Below, in pieces: positions 1 through 5,643 of a stretch of DNA of 8,189 bases. How positions within the stretch are numbered: position 1 is the stretch's first letter; every line of letters starts with the position of its first letter. Under the pieces are notes generated by a model that saw nothing but the letters and a program-made list of their open reading frames with translations, had not been told where the DNA came from and did no database searches. Where the stretch lies: NCBI GenBank assembly GCA_002362175.1, contig DETU01000020.1, positions 1 through 8,189 on the forward strand, read 5' to 3'. This stretch comes from Ruminococcus sp. UBA3280 (lineage in GTDB: Bacteria; Bacillota; Clostridia; Oscillospirales; Ruminococcaceae). The translations under genes were made by a program, and so were the position numbers.

Positions 1-230
1 TACTTTTTATTGATATTATTATCAATGATAACAACATTGTATTTTTCATTCAAAAGCTTCTCCCAGAACTTCATAAATTTACTTTTATATTTTGATGAAT
101 ATGTACAGTCTTTACAGAGTGTACCGCCTTTTATATAATAAAGTGTACCCCCTATTTCCTTTTTATATTCAACACACTTTACACCAAACACTGAATATAA
201 CATATCCTCTAAAAATTTTTTTCTTGTCAT
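1..230 (-). CDS. Partial hypothetical protein, N-terminal 76 residues
   Basis: The reading frame is open from an ATG at 228-230 leftward to the window edge, so only the N-terminus is visible. GGAGG (complement of 236-240) lies 5 bases upstream of the ATG, and a near-consensus promoter stands further upstream. Both argue for a real gene. The N-terminus is basic (starts MTRKKFLEDML), has Cys19, and then a CKDC pair (Cys39 and Cys42) in a Lys/Tyr-rich stretch. A hydrophobic patch (NVVIIDNN, about residues 66-73) looks like a beta strand ending in Asp. The Cys pair could bind a metal, but no partner pair is seen in the visible part. I do not recognise the family. It is divergent from the helicase at 430 and is probably element cargo. 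Confidence 0.7.
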   Translation of the reverse strand, partial: MTRKKFLEDMLYSVFGVKCVEYKKEIGGTLYYIKGGTLCKDCTYSSKYKSKFMKFWEKLLNEKYNVVIIDNNINKK

Positions 231-271
231 AGTATCCTCCCACGTTTCCGAATAAAATCATTTATATTTCT

Positions 272-300
272 ATTATACACCATTTGCTACGATTTTGCAA
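272..300 (-). promoter_or_regulatory. Sigma-A-type promoter for the partial minus-strand gene
   Basis: Read on the minus strand, TTGCAA (295-300) is followed after 17 bases by a perfect TATAAT (272-277). The promoter lies about 40 bases upstream of the ATG at 230. Both hexamers and the spacing are close to the housekeeping consensus. Confidence 0.75.
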
Positions 301-353
301 GATAGATTTCCTGAAAATTCCTTATTTAAAACCAACATTTCCCGAAAGTTTTA

Positions 354-362
354 TGCTATGAT
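354..362 (+). promoter_or_regulatory. Extended -10 promoter candidate for the helicase gene
   Basis: TGC followed by TATGAT gives an extended -10 element (TGnTATnAT), 67 bases upstream of the helicase ATG. No good -35 hexamer lies 16-18 bases upstream, which is tolerable for an extended -10 promoter. A second TATAAT at 395-400 has no -35 partner either, so the choice between them is uncertain. Confidence 0.45.
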
Positions 363-429
363 ATAAGTACAGCAAAAGCAAAGCTGAAAACGACTATAAT
401 TTTAATGTATATCAGAAAGGTGAATCTAT

Positions 430-2112
430 ATGAAGGTAAGTCTTATAACCCAAAAACAACTTGATGAAGCAGAACGTGCTATAAGTCACTCTGACAATCC
501 TGAGCAGGCAGGATATTACTTAGTGATTAAGTCTACAATCGGAAAATCCAACGAATATCTCTCTTCTATTGTATCGCCTGAAACTATCAAAGAACTGAAA
601 ATCGGACAGTCTGTTCTGATTCATAGTCCTACAGGTTCGGGCAAAACAAAGGTAACAGAACAAATTGCAGAGGCTTTTAAAGGAAAGCAAATACTTATCC
701 TAACCAATCGTACCGCCTGTAAAATACAAATGCTGAAAGATTTATGCAAAAAGTTTCTTAAAAGAAACGATATTCCGAATGATTTACTTGACAATATAAA
801 ACTTACGGAAAATCTAAAATGCATGACCTATCAGGAACTGATTTACCATTCTTATTCCTATCAGGGCAAAAAAATGGTTCTTATTCTTGATGAATGTCAT
901 TGTCTGGCAGAAGATTCTACTTTCTCTACATATCCGCAACAAGTAATAGACTTTTTAAAAAATCAGATTAATAACACTATCCGTATTTATATGACTGCAA
1001 CTCCAGATGATGTTTTACCAATTCTATGGGAGATAGAGGAAGATTTCGGTTCTTTACACGGAGAGACTCCACCTCCGCTGACTATGGAAACTTCCGATTC
1101 TGTTATTAGGAAAACGTTGTGCAGCTTCAAAACAAATCTCCAGCATATTTACAGGATTCCGCCTAACTGGGATTATCTGAAATTCAGAATATATAACCCC
1201 AACAACAAAGAAAAACTTATTGAATATATTCGTACCCAGAACAAAGATGGCAGAAAAGCACTTATATTTATCAATGACATTAATAAGGGCAAAGAGATGC
1301 AGGAACAACTTGGAGATAGTCAGTTTGTTTATGCTGATGAAGAGAAAAAAGTTGAATTGTATCAGATTGCTGTTCATGAGCAGTTTGATTCAAATTCATT
1401 AATTACAACTAAAGTAGCAGAAAATGGCGTTTCCCTGCATGATGAAAATCTGTCTGTTATCATCGCAGAAACATGGGATTTGATAAGTTTACAGCAGATT
1501 ATCGGCAGAGCAAGAGTTAACCGCAGAAATTCCCGTGAGATTGAAGTTCTGATTCCGGATTATTCTTCAAGTGACTTGGGACATATTGAAGGCAATCTTT
1601 ACATACAGCTTAAAGAATTTCAGAAAGCAATTGATAATCCGGATATTTCAATGCAATTTCTGCCTCAGCCTAATCCTTATGTTTATTATTCGGCACATAC
1701 TAAACAACCAGTCTGCAATGAAATTGGAGTCCATACTCTTAAAAAACAGCAACAGTTAATACAAAAATTGAAGTCAGAAAATGCTGAACAGCCTTATGCA
1801 TTTGTCCGCCATGTTTTGGAGCTTTATGGTAAGTCTACAGACTGTATTGAAGAAATGTTCATTGATTATGATAATACAAAAAACTGTAAAATCCGTATAA
1901 TATCAGCCTTTAATGAATACAGGAGCAGTGAAAAAGGAGAAGCAGACTTGAAATCTTTCAAAGAAAAGCTAAAAAAGGCTTGTAATGAAACAGGTGCTTA
2001 TCCAAAAGAACTGAAATCCAATATTCAGATTGACACAATAAATGATATACTCAAATTTGCCGGAATTAGTGAACATATATCAAAAGAGCGTAAAATATTC
2101 GATATAGAATAA
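430..2112 (+). CDS. Superfamily 2 DEAD/DEAH-type helicase, element-borne
   Basis: This 560-residue protein has the ordered motifs of a superfamily 2 helicase or translocase. Walker A is SPTGSGKT at 66-73, a motif Ia-like LTNRTA lies at 91-96, and Walker B is DECH at 154-157. Motif III is TATP at 189-192, ALIFIND at 277-283 fits motif IV, ITTKVAENGVSL at 325-336 fits motif V, and QQIIGRARVNR at 355-365 fits motif VI with its arginine finger. All key residues are present, so it should be an ATP-dependent nucleic acid motor. Residues after about 380 match no domain I know and may define the substrate. The start is supported by AGAAAGG (414-420) about 9 bases upstream. The gene runs the same way as the SHOCT-like gene and the recombinase. 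Its specific role (element replication, defence or other) cannot be told. Genome-maintenance helicases normally carry extra recognisable domains that are absent here, so I treat it as cargo. Confidence 0.85.
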   Translation: MKVSLITQKQLDEAERAISHSDNPEQAGYYLVIKSTIGKSNEYLSSIVSPETIKELKIGQSVLIHSPTGSGKTKVTEQIAEAFKGKQILILTNRTACKIQMLKDLCKKFLKRNDIPNDLLDNIKLTENLKCMTYQELIYHSYSYQGKKMVLILDECHCLAEDSTFSTYPQQVIDFLKNQINNTIRIYMTATPDDVLPILWEIEEDFGSLHGETPPPLTMETSDSVIRKTLCSFKTNLQHIYRIPPNWDYLKFRIYNPNNKEKLIEYIRTQNKDGRKALIFINDINKGKEMQEQLGDSQFVYADEEKKVELYQIAVHEQFDSNSLITTKVAENGVSLHDENLSVIIAETWDLISLQQIIGRARVNRRNSREIEVLIPDYSSSDLGHIEGNLYIQLKEFQKAIDNPDISMQFLPQPNPYVYYSAHTKQPVCNEIGVHTLKKQQQLIQKLKSENAEQPYAFVRHVLELYGKSTDCIEEMFIDYDNTKNCKIRIISAFNEYRSSEKGEADLKSFKEKLKKACNETGAYPKELKSNIQIDTINDILKFAGISEHISKERKIFDIE

Positions 2113-2188
2113 TGATTGAATTATATATTATAATTGGGAAATATAGTACAAACTGTTGTTCATATAAATGAAAACGGAGGTGTTTATT

Positions 2189-2374
2189 ATGAAAAACAGA
2201 AATTTTACCTGTATTAACAATGATGTTCCGAAACTGAACGAACAGGAAAGCAAGATGTTTCTTTTGAATGTAGAATATGCCATACTTACATCTTTGGTGA
2301 AAAGACAATTGCTGACAAATTCACAAGCGGAACAGTGTAAAAAAATAATCGAAAAACAAAACAGTCAGGCTTAA
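2189..2374 (+). CDS. SHOCT-like small protein upstream of the recombinase
   Basis: This is a 61-residue protein. I chose the ATG at 2189 because a clear GGAGG (2177-2181) stands just upstream; the in-frame ATG at 2168 has no ribosome binding site. Residues 29-57 (VEYAILTSLVKRQLLTNSQA and onward to IIEKQ) follow the pattern of the short SHOCT-type helical hairpin: a leucine-rich helix, a turn of the Leu-Leu-Thr type, then a helix with Lys-Ile-Ile. The N-terminal 25 residues are polar and resemble nothing I know. It lies 76 bases after the helicase stop and 36 bases before the recombinase start. It may serve as a regulator or directionality factor of the recombinase, but only position suggests this. 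SHOCT assignment is by pattern and moderate. Confidence 0.75.
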   Translation: MKNRNFTCINNDVPKLNEQESKMFLLNVEYAILTSLVKRQLLTNSQAEQCKKIIEKQNSQA

Positions 2375-2385
2375 AAACCTGACTG
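2362..2385. terminator. Hairpin between small gene and recombinase; terminator-like on the minus strand
   Basis: CAGTCAGG (2362-2369) pairs perfectly with CCTGACTG (2378-2385) around an 8-base loop that contains the stop codon of the small gene. On the plus strand no T-tract follows, so it should not stop transcription into the recombinase. On the minus strand the stem is followed by TTTTGTTTTT, the form of an intrinsic terminator. It may block antisense transcription entering the element, or act at RNA level between the two genes. Confidence 0.5.
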
Positions 2386-2410
2386 ATTAAATATAGAAAG
2401 GTTTGATATT

Positions 2411-4048
2411 ATGTTAGAAAAGTATATGCAGATGAATCAGGAGAGAAAAATTCCTGATAAAAAGAAAAAAGTTGCTGCATACTGCCGTGTATCAACAGAC
2501 AGTTCAGATCAGACAAATTCCTTTGAAAGTCAGCAAAGATATTTTCGTCAGTATATAGAACACAATCCCGACTGGGAGCTGTTTGAAGTATTTGCGGACG
2601 AAGGAATTTCGGGAACGAATACGAAAAAGCGTAAGGAGTTCAACCGCATGATAGATTCCGCAAAAAACGGTGATTTTGACTTGATAATCACAAAAGAAAT
2701 ATCACGTTTTGCGAGAAATACGCTTGACAGCATTTTTTATACTCGTGAACTGAAAAAATACGGTGTAGGTGTGATTTTCATGAACGACGGTATCAATACG
2801 CTTGACGGTGATGCAGAGTTGAGACTTGCTATCATGTCATCTATTGCACAGGAAGAAAGCCGTAAGACTTCCGAGCGTGTGAAGTGGGGTCAGAAACGTC
2901 AGATGGAGCAGGGAGTTGTATTCGGCAGAAGTATGCTCGGCTATGATGTCAAAGACGGTAAAATGTATATCAACGAAGAGGGTGCGGAAATTGTCCGCCT
3001 GATTTTCCATAAATTCGCAGATGAGGGCAAAGGTACGCACGTTATAGCCCGTGAACTTGCTGAAGCAGGAATTAAGCCAATGCGTGTGAAAGAGTGGTCT
3101 AATACGGTTATTCTGCGAGTGATACGTAATGAGAAGTATTGCGGTGACTTGGTGCAGAAAAAGACTTATACTCCCGATTTTCTTTCGCATGAAAAGAAGT
3201 ACAACAGAGGACAAGAGGAGTTTGTTATCATAAAAGACCACCACGAGCCTATTATCTCCCGTGAACTTTTTGAAAAGGCAAATCGTATTTTAGATGAAAA
3301 ATCGTTATCACAAGAGGGAAAAGCAAAGTATAGTAACCGTTACATATTTTCCGGAAAAATCAAGTGCGGTAAATGCGGTTCAAGTTTTGTGGCGAGATAC
3401 AAGACCCGAAAAGACGGAAGCAGATATAAAGCATGGCGTTGTTATCAGTCCGCAAAGCATGGCAGAAAAGGCTGTTCGTGTGAAAGCATACGCAATGAAG
3501 ATGTTATCTATATTATGTATCTTGTGTGCAGACAGCTTAAATATAACCGCAAAAAAATTGCAAATAATCTGACAAAGGCTGTTGAATCTGTTCTAATGGC
3601 GGAGTGGAATAAGACAAGTACAGACGAGTTGACCGCTGAAATTGAGGAACTCACCAGAAAACGTACTGAACTGATTGAACTCTATACAAGCGGTGAGATT
3701 GAGAGAGACGAATTTACATCTCTCAGAAAAAAATATAGTGATGAAATTGAAAAGTTTCAGACTATGGAAAAAAGTATTGCGAGTCAGAAGTCCATGCTTG
3801 ATAAAAGTCAGGAGCTAATGGAAGATATAAAGAAATCGATTGAAGAACTTATCAACGGTGTACAGTATGAGGACGAATTTTACGGACAGATACTTGATAA
3901 GATAGTTGTCAATGACAAAAATCATATTGATGTTTATCTAAATATGCTCCCGTATAAATGGAGTTATGCCGTATCATCAGGTGCAGAAGTGGCTATTTCC
4001 GGTACTGATGTACCTATATCTGTAAGAATACCTTTTACCTCCGAATAA
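2411..4048 (+). CDS. Large serine recombinase (Tn4451 TnpX / phage integrase type)
   Basis: This 545-residue site-specific recombinase should excise and integrate the element through a 5' phosphoserine intermediate. The resolvase catalytic domain covers about 20-160, with the nucleophile Ser28 in YCRVS (Arg26 beside it) and arginines 99 and 102 in ISRFARN. The Recombinase domain follows at about 175-295. A zinc ribbon lies at 319-357 (Cys319, Cys322, Cys344, Cys355, with Cys357 as alternative). A coiled coil at about 405-480 is interrupted near 427-434, as is typical of large serine recombinases. LNMLPYKW at 510-517 is a common family ending. The roughly 28 residues beyond it vary, and the last 13 or so are encoded by host DNA antisense to cotJC. 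The start at 2411 has GAAAGG (2396-2401) 9 bases upstream. No terminator follows before the convergent cotJ genes. Confidence 0.95.
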   Translation: MLEKYMQMNQERKIPDKKKKVAAYCRVSTDSSDQTNSFESQQRYFRQYIEHNPDWELFEVFADEGISGTNTKKRKEFNRMIDSAKNGDFDLIITKEISRFARNTLDSIFYTRELKKYGVGVIFMNDGINTLDGDAELRLAIMSSIAQEESRKTSERVKWGQKRQMEQGVVFGRSMLGYDVKDGKMYINEEGAEIVRLIFHKFADEGKGTHVIARELAEAGIKPMRVKEWSNTVILRVIRNEKYCGDLVQKKTYTPDFLSHEKKYNRGQEEFVIIKDHHEPIISRELFEKANRILDEKSLSQEGKAKYSNRYIFSGKIKCGKCGSSFVARYKTRKDGSRYKAWRCYQSAKHGRKGCSCESIRNEDVIYIMYLVCRQLKYNRKKIANNLTKAVESVLMAEWNKTSTDELTAEIEELTRKRTELIELYTSGEIERDEFTSLRKKYSDEIEKFQTMEKSIASQKSMLDKSQELMEDIKKSIEELINGVQYEDEFYGQILDKIVVNDKNHIDVYLNMLPYKWSYAVSSGAEVAISGTDVPISVRIPFTSE

Positions 4049-4197
4049 GGCATGACATATCTTTGATTAAGATAACGTAAAGAGGCCGCTAATTCACCGT
4101 CAGGTCCTCCTAGCTGAGTTATTATAAATTGTGCAAGCTTGGGATTCGGATTTTTTATATTTACGGGATATTGAAGTTTTTTCTCATACTGCCACAT
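3964..4197 (-). pseudogene. cotJC: cotJC, 5' part only, interrupted by the element
   Basis: CotJC is a spore-coat protein of the manganese catalase family, normally about 190 residues. Residues 1-63 match it well: MWQYEKKLQYPV at the start, then GGPDGELAASLRYLNQRY at 30-47 carrying the first expected metal ligand Glu35, then LTDIGT at 58-63. The family continues with Glu-Glu-x-Ala-His-Leu-Glu, which supplies the next ligands. Here 14 unrelated codons follow to a TAA at 3964-3966. Those codons belong to the inserted element and are antisense to the recombinase tail. The product could not bind the dimanganese centre. The ribosome binding site AGGAGG overlaps the cotJB stop, and the ATG is 3 bases after it, so translation is coupled. 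The remaining 130 or so codons should lie past the other end of the element. Confidence 0.92.
4001..4014. repeat. Candidate attachment site: inverted repeat at the element/cotJC junction
   Basis: GGTAC (4001-4005) and GTACC (4010-4014) form a perfect 5-base inverted repeat separated by TGAT, with the dinucleotide GA (4007-4008) exactly at the centre. CotJC similarity ends at the codon occupying 4009-4011. TnpX of Tn4451 is known to use GA core dinucleotides, and large serine recombinases bind sites with partial dyad symmetry. However, the family residue after Thr63 is Glu, whose codon begins with G, while here the next base on the minus strand is T. The exchange point may therefore lie a few bases further into cotJC than the GA. 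The site is an inference. Confidence 0.45.
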
Positions 4198-4200
4198 AAT

Positions 4201-4449
4201 TTACCTCCTTTCCCAAGGCCACGGTTCGTCAATCCACGACCAGTGTTGAGTATCGTTAGTCTGTAGCGGAGTAATCGGACCGAAACGGTTGTTAAATTCT
4301 GTTTCGGCATCTTTGAGAAGGGCATTGTACTTATTAAAGAGAGCTAATGCACGACGGCAGTCGGGGTGTGTATCAAGATAGAGATTAAGTTCTTTTATGG
4401 CAAAACTGTATTTCTGTATTTTATTGAAAAGTATCTGACGTTCATTCAT
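4201..4449 (-). CDS. cotJB: Spore coat peptide assembly protein CotJB
   Basis: This 82-residue protein fits the CotJB family. A helical stretch FAIKELNLYLDTHPDCRRAL (residues 16-35) carries the hallmark LNLYLDTHPD. It is followed by a second helix with FNKYNALL and a C-terminal aromatic tail, HWSWIDEPWPWE (69-80). In Bacillus, CotJ proteins are made in the mother cell and incorporated in the inner coat of the spore; CotJB's exact role is not settled. The gene overlaps cotJA by 8 bases and ends 3 bases before cotJC, the normal operon layout, so it is intact although cotJC is broken. The start at 4449 is chosen over a non-frame ATG at 4445. Confidence 0.92.
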   Translation of the reverse strand: MNERQILFNKIQKYSFAIKELNLYLDTHPDCRRALALFNKYNALLKDAETEFNNRFGPITPLQTNDTQHWSWIDEPWPWERR

Positions 4450-4726
4450 TTTCTCCCGCTCCTCTCCTGAAAGGGAAATTCAGTTCCGGAAAAAGCGTAC
4501 CTATCGGGAAAGCTTCTTCATCGGTGTATACTTCTCCCCATTCCTGAAACGGTACATATGCCATAGCAAGAGGGGCATTTTGAGGAAAGCGTGACATGTT
4601 GTTGTTAATGCTGCTGTTGTTCTGAGGCGGACGAACTGGTCTTTTGTAAGTTTCGGGTGAATTGAGTGAGTTTTCACGTTCACGGAGAATAAGACCGTCC
4701 ATATCGTCGAACAAATTCAGATTCAT
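4442..4726 (-). CDS. cotJA: Spore coat associated protein CotJA
   Basis: This 94-residue protein has the CotJA signature in its second half: LAMAYVPFQEWGEVY at 53-67, then FPIGTLFPELNFPF at 73-86. The first 50 residues are polar and Asn/Pro-rich and less conserved. It is the first gene of the cotJABC operon. A strong AGGAGG (complement of 4733-4738) lies about 6 bases upstream of the ATG. CotJA is needed with CotJC for coat assembly in Bacillus subtilis, where the operon is under sigma E. I found no convincing sigma E promoter here. Confidence 0.92.
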   Translation of the reverse strand: MNLNLFDDMDGLILRERENSLNSPETYKRPVRPPQNNSSINNNMSRFPQNAPLAMAYVPFQEWGEVYTDEEAFPIGTLFPELNFPFRRGAGENE

Positions 4727-4750
4727 ATAAGTCCTCCTTTGATTTATTTA

Positions 4751-4777
4751 CGGAGAACACCGTGCAGATGTTCTCCG
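4751..4777 (-). promoter_or_regulatory. Hairpin in the cotJ leader
   Basis: CGGAGAAC (4751-4758) pairs with GTTCTCCG (4770-4777), and one more A-T pair extends this to a 9-base perfect stem with a 9-base loop. It lies 24 bases upstream of the cotJA start codon, just upstream of the ribosome binding site. No T-tract follows on the minus strand, so it is not an obvious terminator. It could be a transcript-stabilising stem or a DNA operator. Confidence 0.5.
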
Positions 4778-4785
4778 CACACTAT

Positions 4786-4816
4786 ATTATATTCAGGTCA
4801 GGTAAAACAGGTTCAA
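4786..4816 (-). promoter_or_regulatory. Weak promoter candidate for cotJABC
   Basis: On the minus strand TTGAAC (4811-4816) and TATAAT (4786-4791) are separated by 19 bases, which is longer than ideal for the housekeeping factor. The -35 overlaps the end of the T-tract of the upstream terminator. If used, transcription would start just ahead of the leader hairpin. A sporulation sigma factor promoter is expected for this operon but could not be identified with confidence. Confidence 0.25.
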
Positions 4817-4822
4817 AAAAAT

Positions 4823-4844
4823 AACGGACTTAAAAAAGTCCGTT
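4823..4844. terminator. Bidirectional intrinsic terminator
   Basis: AACGGACTT (4823-4831) pairs with AAGTCCGTT (4836-4844) around an AAAA loop. On the minus strand it is followed by a run of seven T (complement of 4815-4821) and ends the lipoprotein transcript, whose stop is at 4853. On the plus strand it is followed by TTTTGTTT and is the first good stop for transcripts arriving from the recombinase. Confidence 0.85.
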
Positions 4845-4852
4845 TTTGTTTA

Positions 4853-5611
4853 TCAGAATTTAGGGAGTGAATTTGAATATGATTTTGAACACTTTCCGCA
4901 CGCCCAGTAAACATTGACATAATTTGAAAGTTCGTTGTCAGGGATATCAATTTCCGCATAATTTTCAGGTAGTATTTTCTGAGCGGCTGAACAGCCAGCG
5001 TCAGTATGAACACAGCCTGATTCGGTATTCAAAACGAAATGTATTATGTTCACCACAGGTTCAGCAAGTGCGGGCGGTGCTGTTTCAACAGGCTGTACAG
5101 GTTCAGGCGGAGTTGTTTCAACGGGGGCTTGTCCAAGACTTATCTTGACTTTTATCGAAGTACCTTTTTTTATGTCTGAAAAGACTTTAATATCCTGTTC
5201 AATAATCCGTCCTTCTGCAATATACGGGTGATAATCTTCACCAACTTTTTCAATTGTAATAATGTCGCTGAACATTTCAACTGCTTCTTCAAAGTCTTTT
5301 CCCAGTAAATCAGGACATTCAATAATGTCATCAGTTGTTTCACTGTTATTTTCAGTGACGGATTGAGTGGTGGTAGTTTCAGTTGTGGTGGTAGATTTGG
5401 TTGTGACTTTTTCGGTAGTTTTTTCTGTTTGGGTGGTGGTAGTGGTTTCTTCGGAAGTTTCTGTCATTTTTGAGATGCTTGAATCGGAACTGCTTTCCTC
5501 GTTAGTATTTTCGTTATGATTTGCACACGAGCCGATAAGCAAAAGAATTACAACTATTGTTATAATAAGATTGCGTTTCTTTTTCTTGTCTGTTGGTAAT
5601 TTAATTTTCAT
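4853..5611 (-). CDS. Lipoprotein with Thr-rich linker, PASTA domain and C-terminal Cys/His domain
   Basis: This 252-residue protein is probably anchored outside the membrane. Basic residues (8-13) precede a hydrophobic segment (15-28) ending in IGSC, a plausible lipobox with Cys29 as the lipidated residue. Residues 36-95 form a low-complexity Thr/Ser/Glu linker. One PASTA-like domain spans about 98-160 (CPDLLGKDFEEA to IKVKISLG), a fold that binds peptidoglycan or muropeptides in kinases and penicillin-binding proteins. A Pro-rich spacer (163-186) leads to a C-terminal module at 188-246: FVLNT, His202, Cys207, then Cys238 and Cys241 in ACGKC. That module resembles a small metal-binding fold seen at the ends of secreted and nuclease-like Firmicutes proteins. 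No enzyme motif is visible. GGGAG precedes the ATG, and the gene starts 32 bases after the exporter-family gene ends, suggesting a shared transcript. A single non-lipidated transmembrane anchor is the alternative. Confidence 0.85.
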   Translation of the reverse strand: MKIKLPTDKKKKRNLIITIVVILLLIGSCANHNENTNEESSSDSSISKMTETSEETTTTTQTEKTTEKVTTKSTTTTETTTTQSVTENNSETTDDIIECPDLLGKDFEEAVEMFSDIITIEKVGEDYHPYIAEGRIIEQDIKVFSDIKKGTSIKVKISLGQAPVETTPPEPVQPVETAPPALAEPVVNIIHFVLNTESGCVHTDAGCSAAQKILPENYAEIDIPDNELSNYVNVYWACGKCSKSYSNSLPKF

Positions 5612-5643
5612 GGTAAAATCTCCCTTTTAATTATTTTGTGAAA

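Larger units (their letters stand above)
1..4009. mobile_element. Right end of an integrative element inserted in cotJC (left end outside window)
   Basis: This stretch carries a large serine recombinase at its extreme right edge, a SHOCT-like small protein, a helicase and an unrecognised gene. It ends where the host cotJC reading frame loses similarity to its family, after codon 63. Recombinases of this type usually sit at one end of the element they move, which fits. The right boundary near 4009 is inferred from loss of CotJC similarity and could be off by several bases. The left boundary is beyond base 1. No conjugation, mobilisation or phage structural gene is visible here, so the class (integrative conjugative or mobilisable element, transposon, prophage remnant) cannot be decided. 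Confidence 0.8.

Noticed and set aside
2116..2147. Possible promoter between the helicase and the small gene
   Set aside because: TTGAAT at 2116-2121 and TATAGT at 2142-2147 are 20 bases apart, and TATAAT at 2129-2134 has no -35; the region is too AT-rich to trust.
2837..3244. A 135-codon minus-strand frame inside the recombinase
   Set aside because: It is antisense to the catalytic and Recombinase domains, with no start signal or recognisable domain.
4813..5148. Open frames on both strands over the lipoprotein 3' end
   Set aside because: They lack ribosome binding sites and overlap the well-supported lipoprotein; one also runs across the terminator at 4823-4844.
5320..5465. Repetitive GTGGTAGTTTC-like sequence that could be taken for a DNA repeat array
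   Set aside because: It is the coding sequence of the lipoprotein Thr/Ser/Glu linker; units are irregular and explained by codon repetition.
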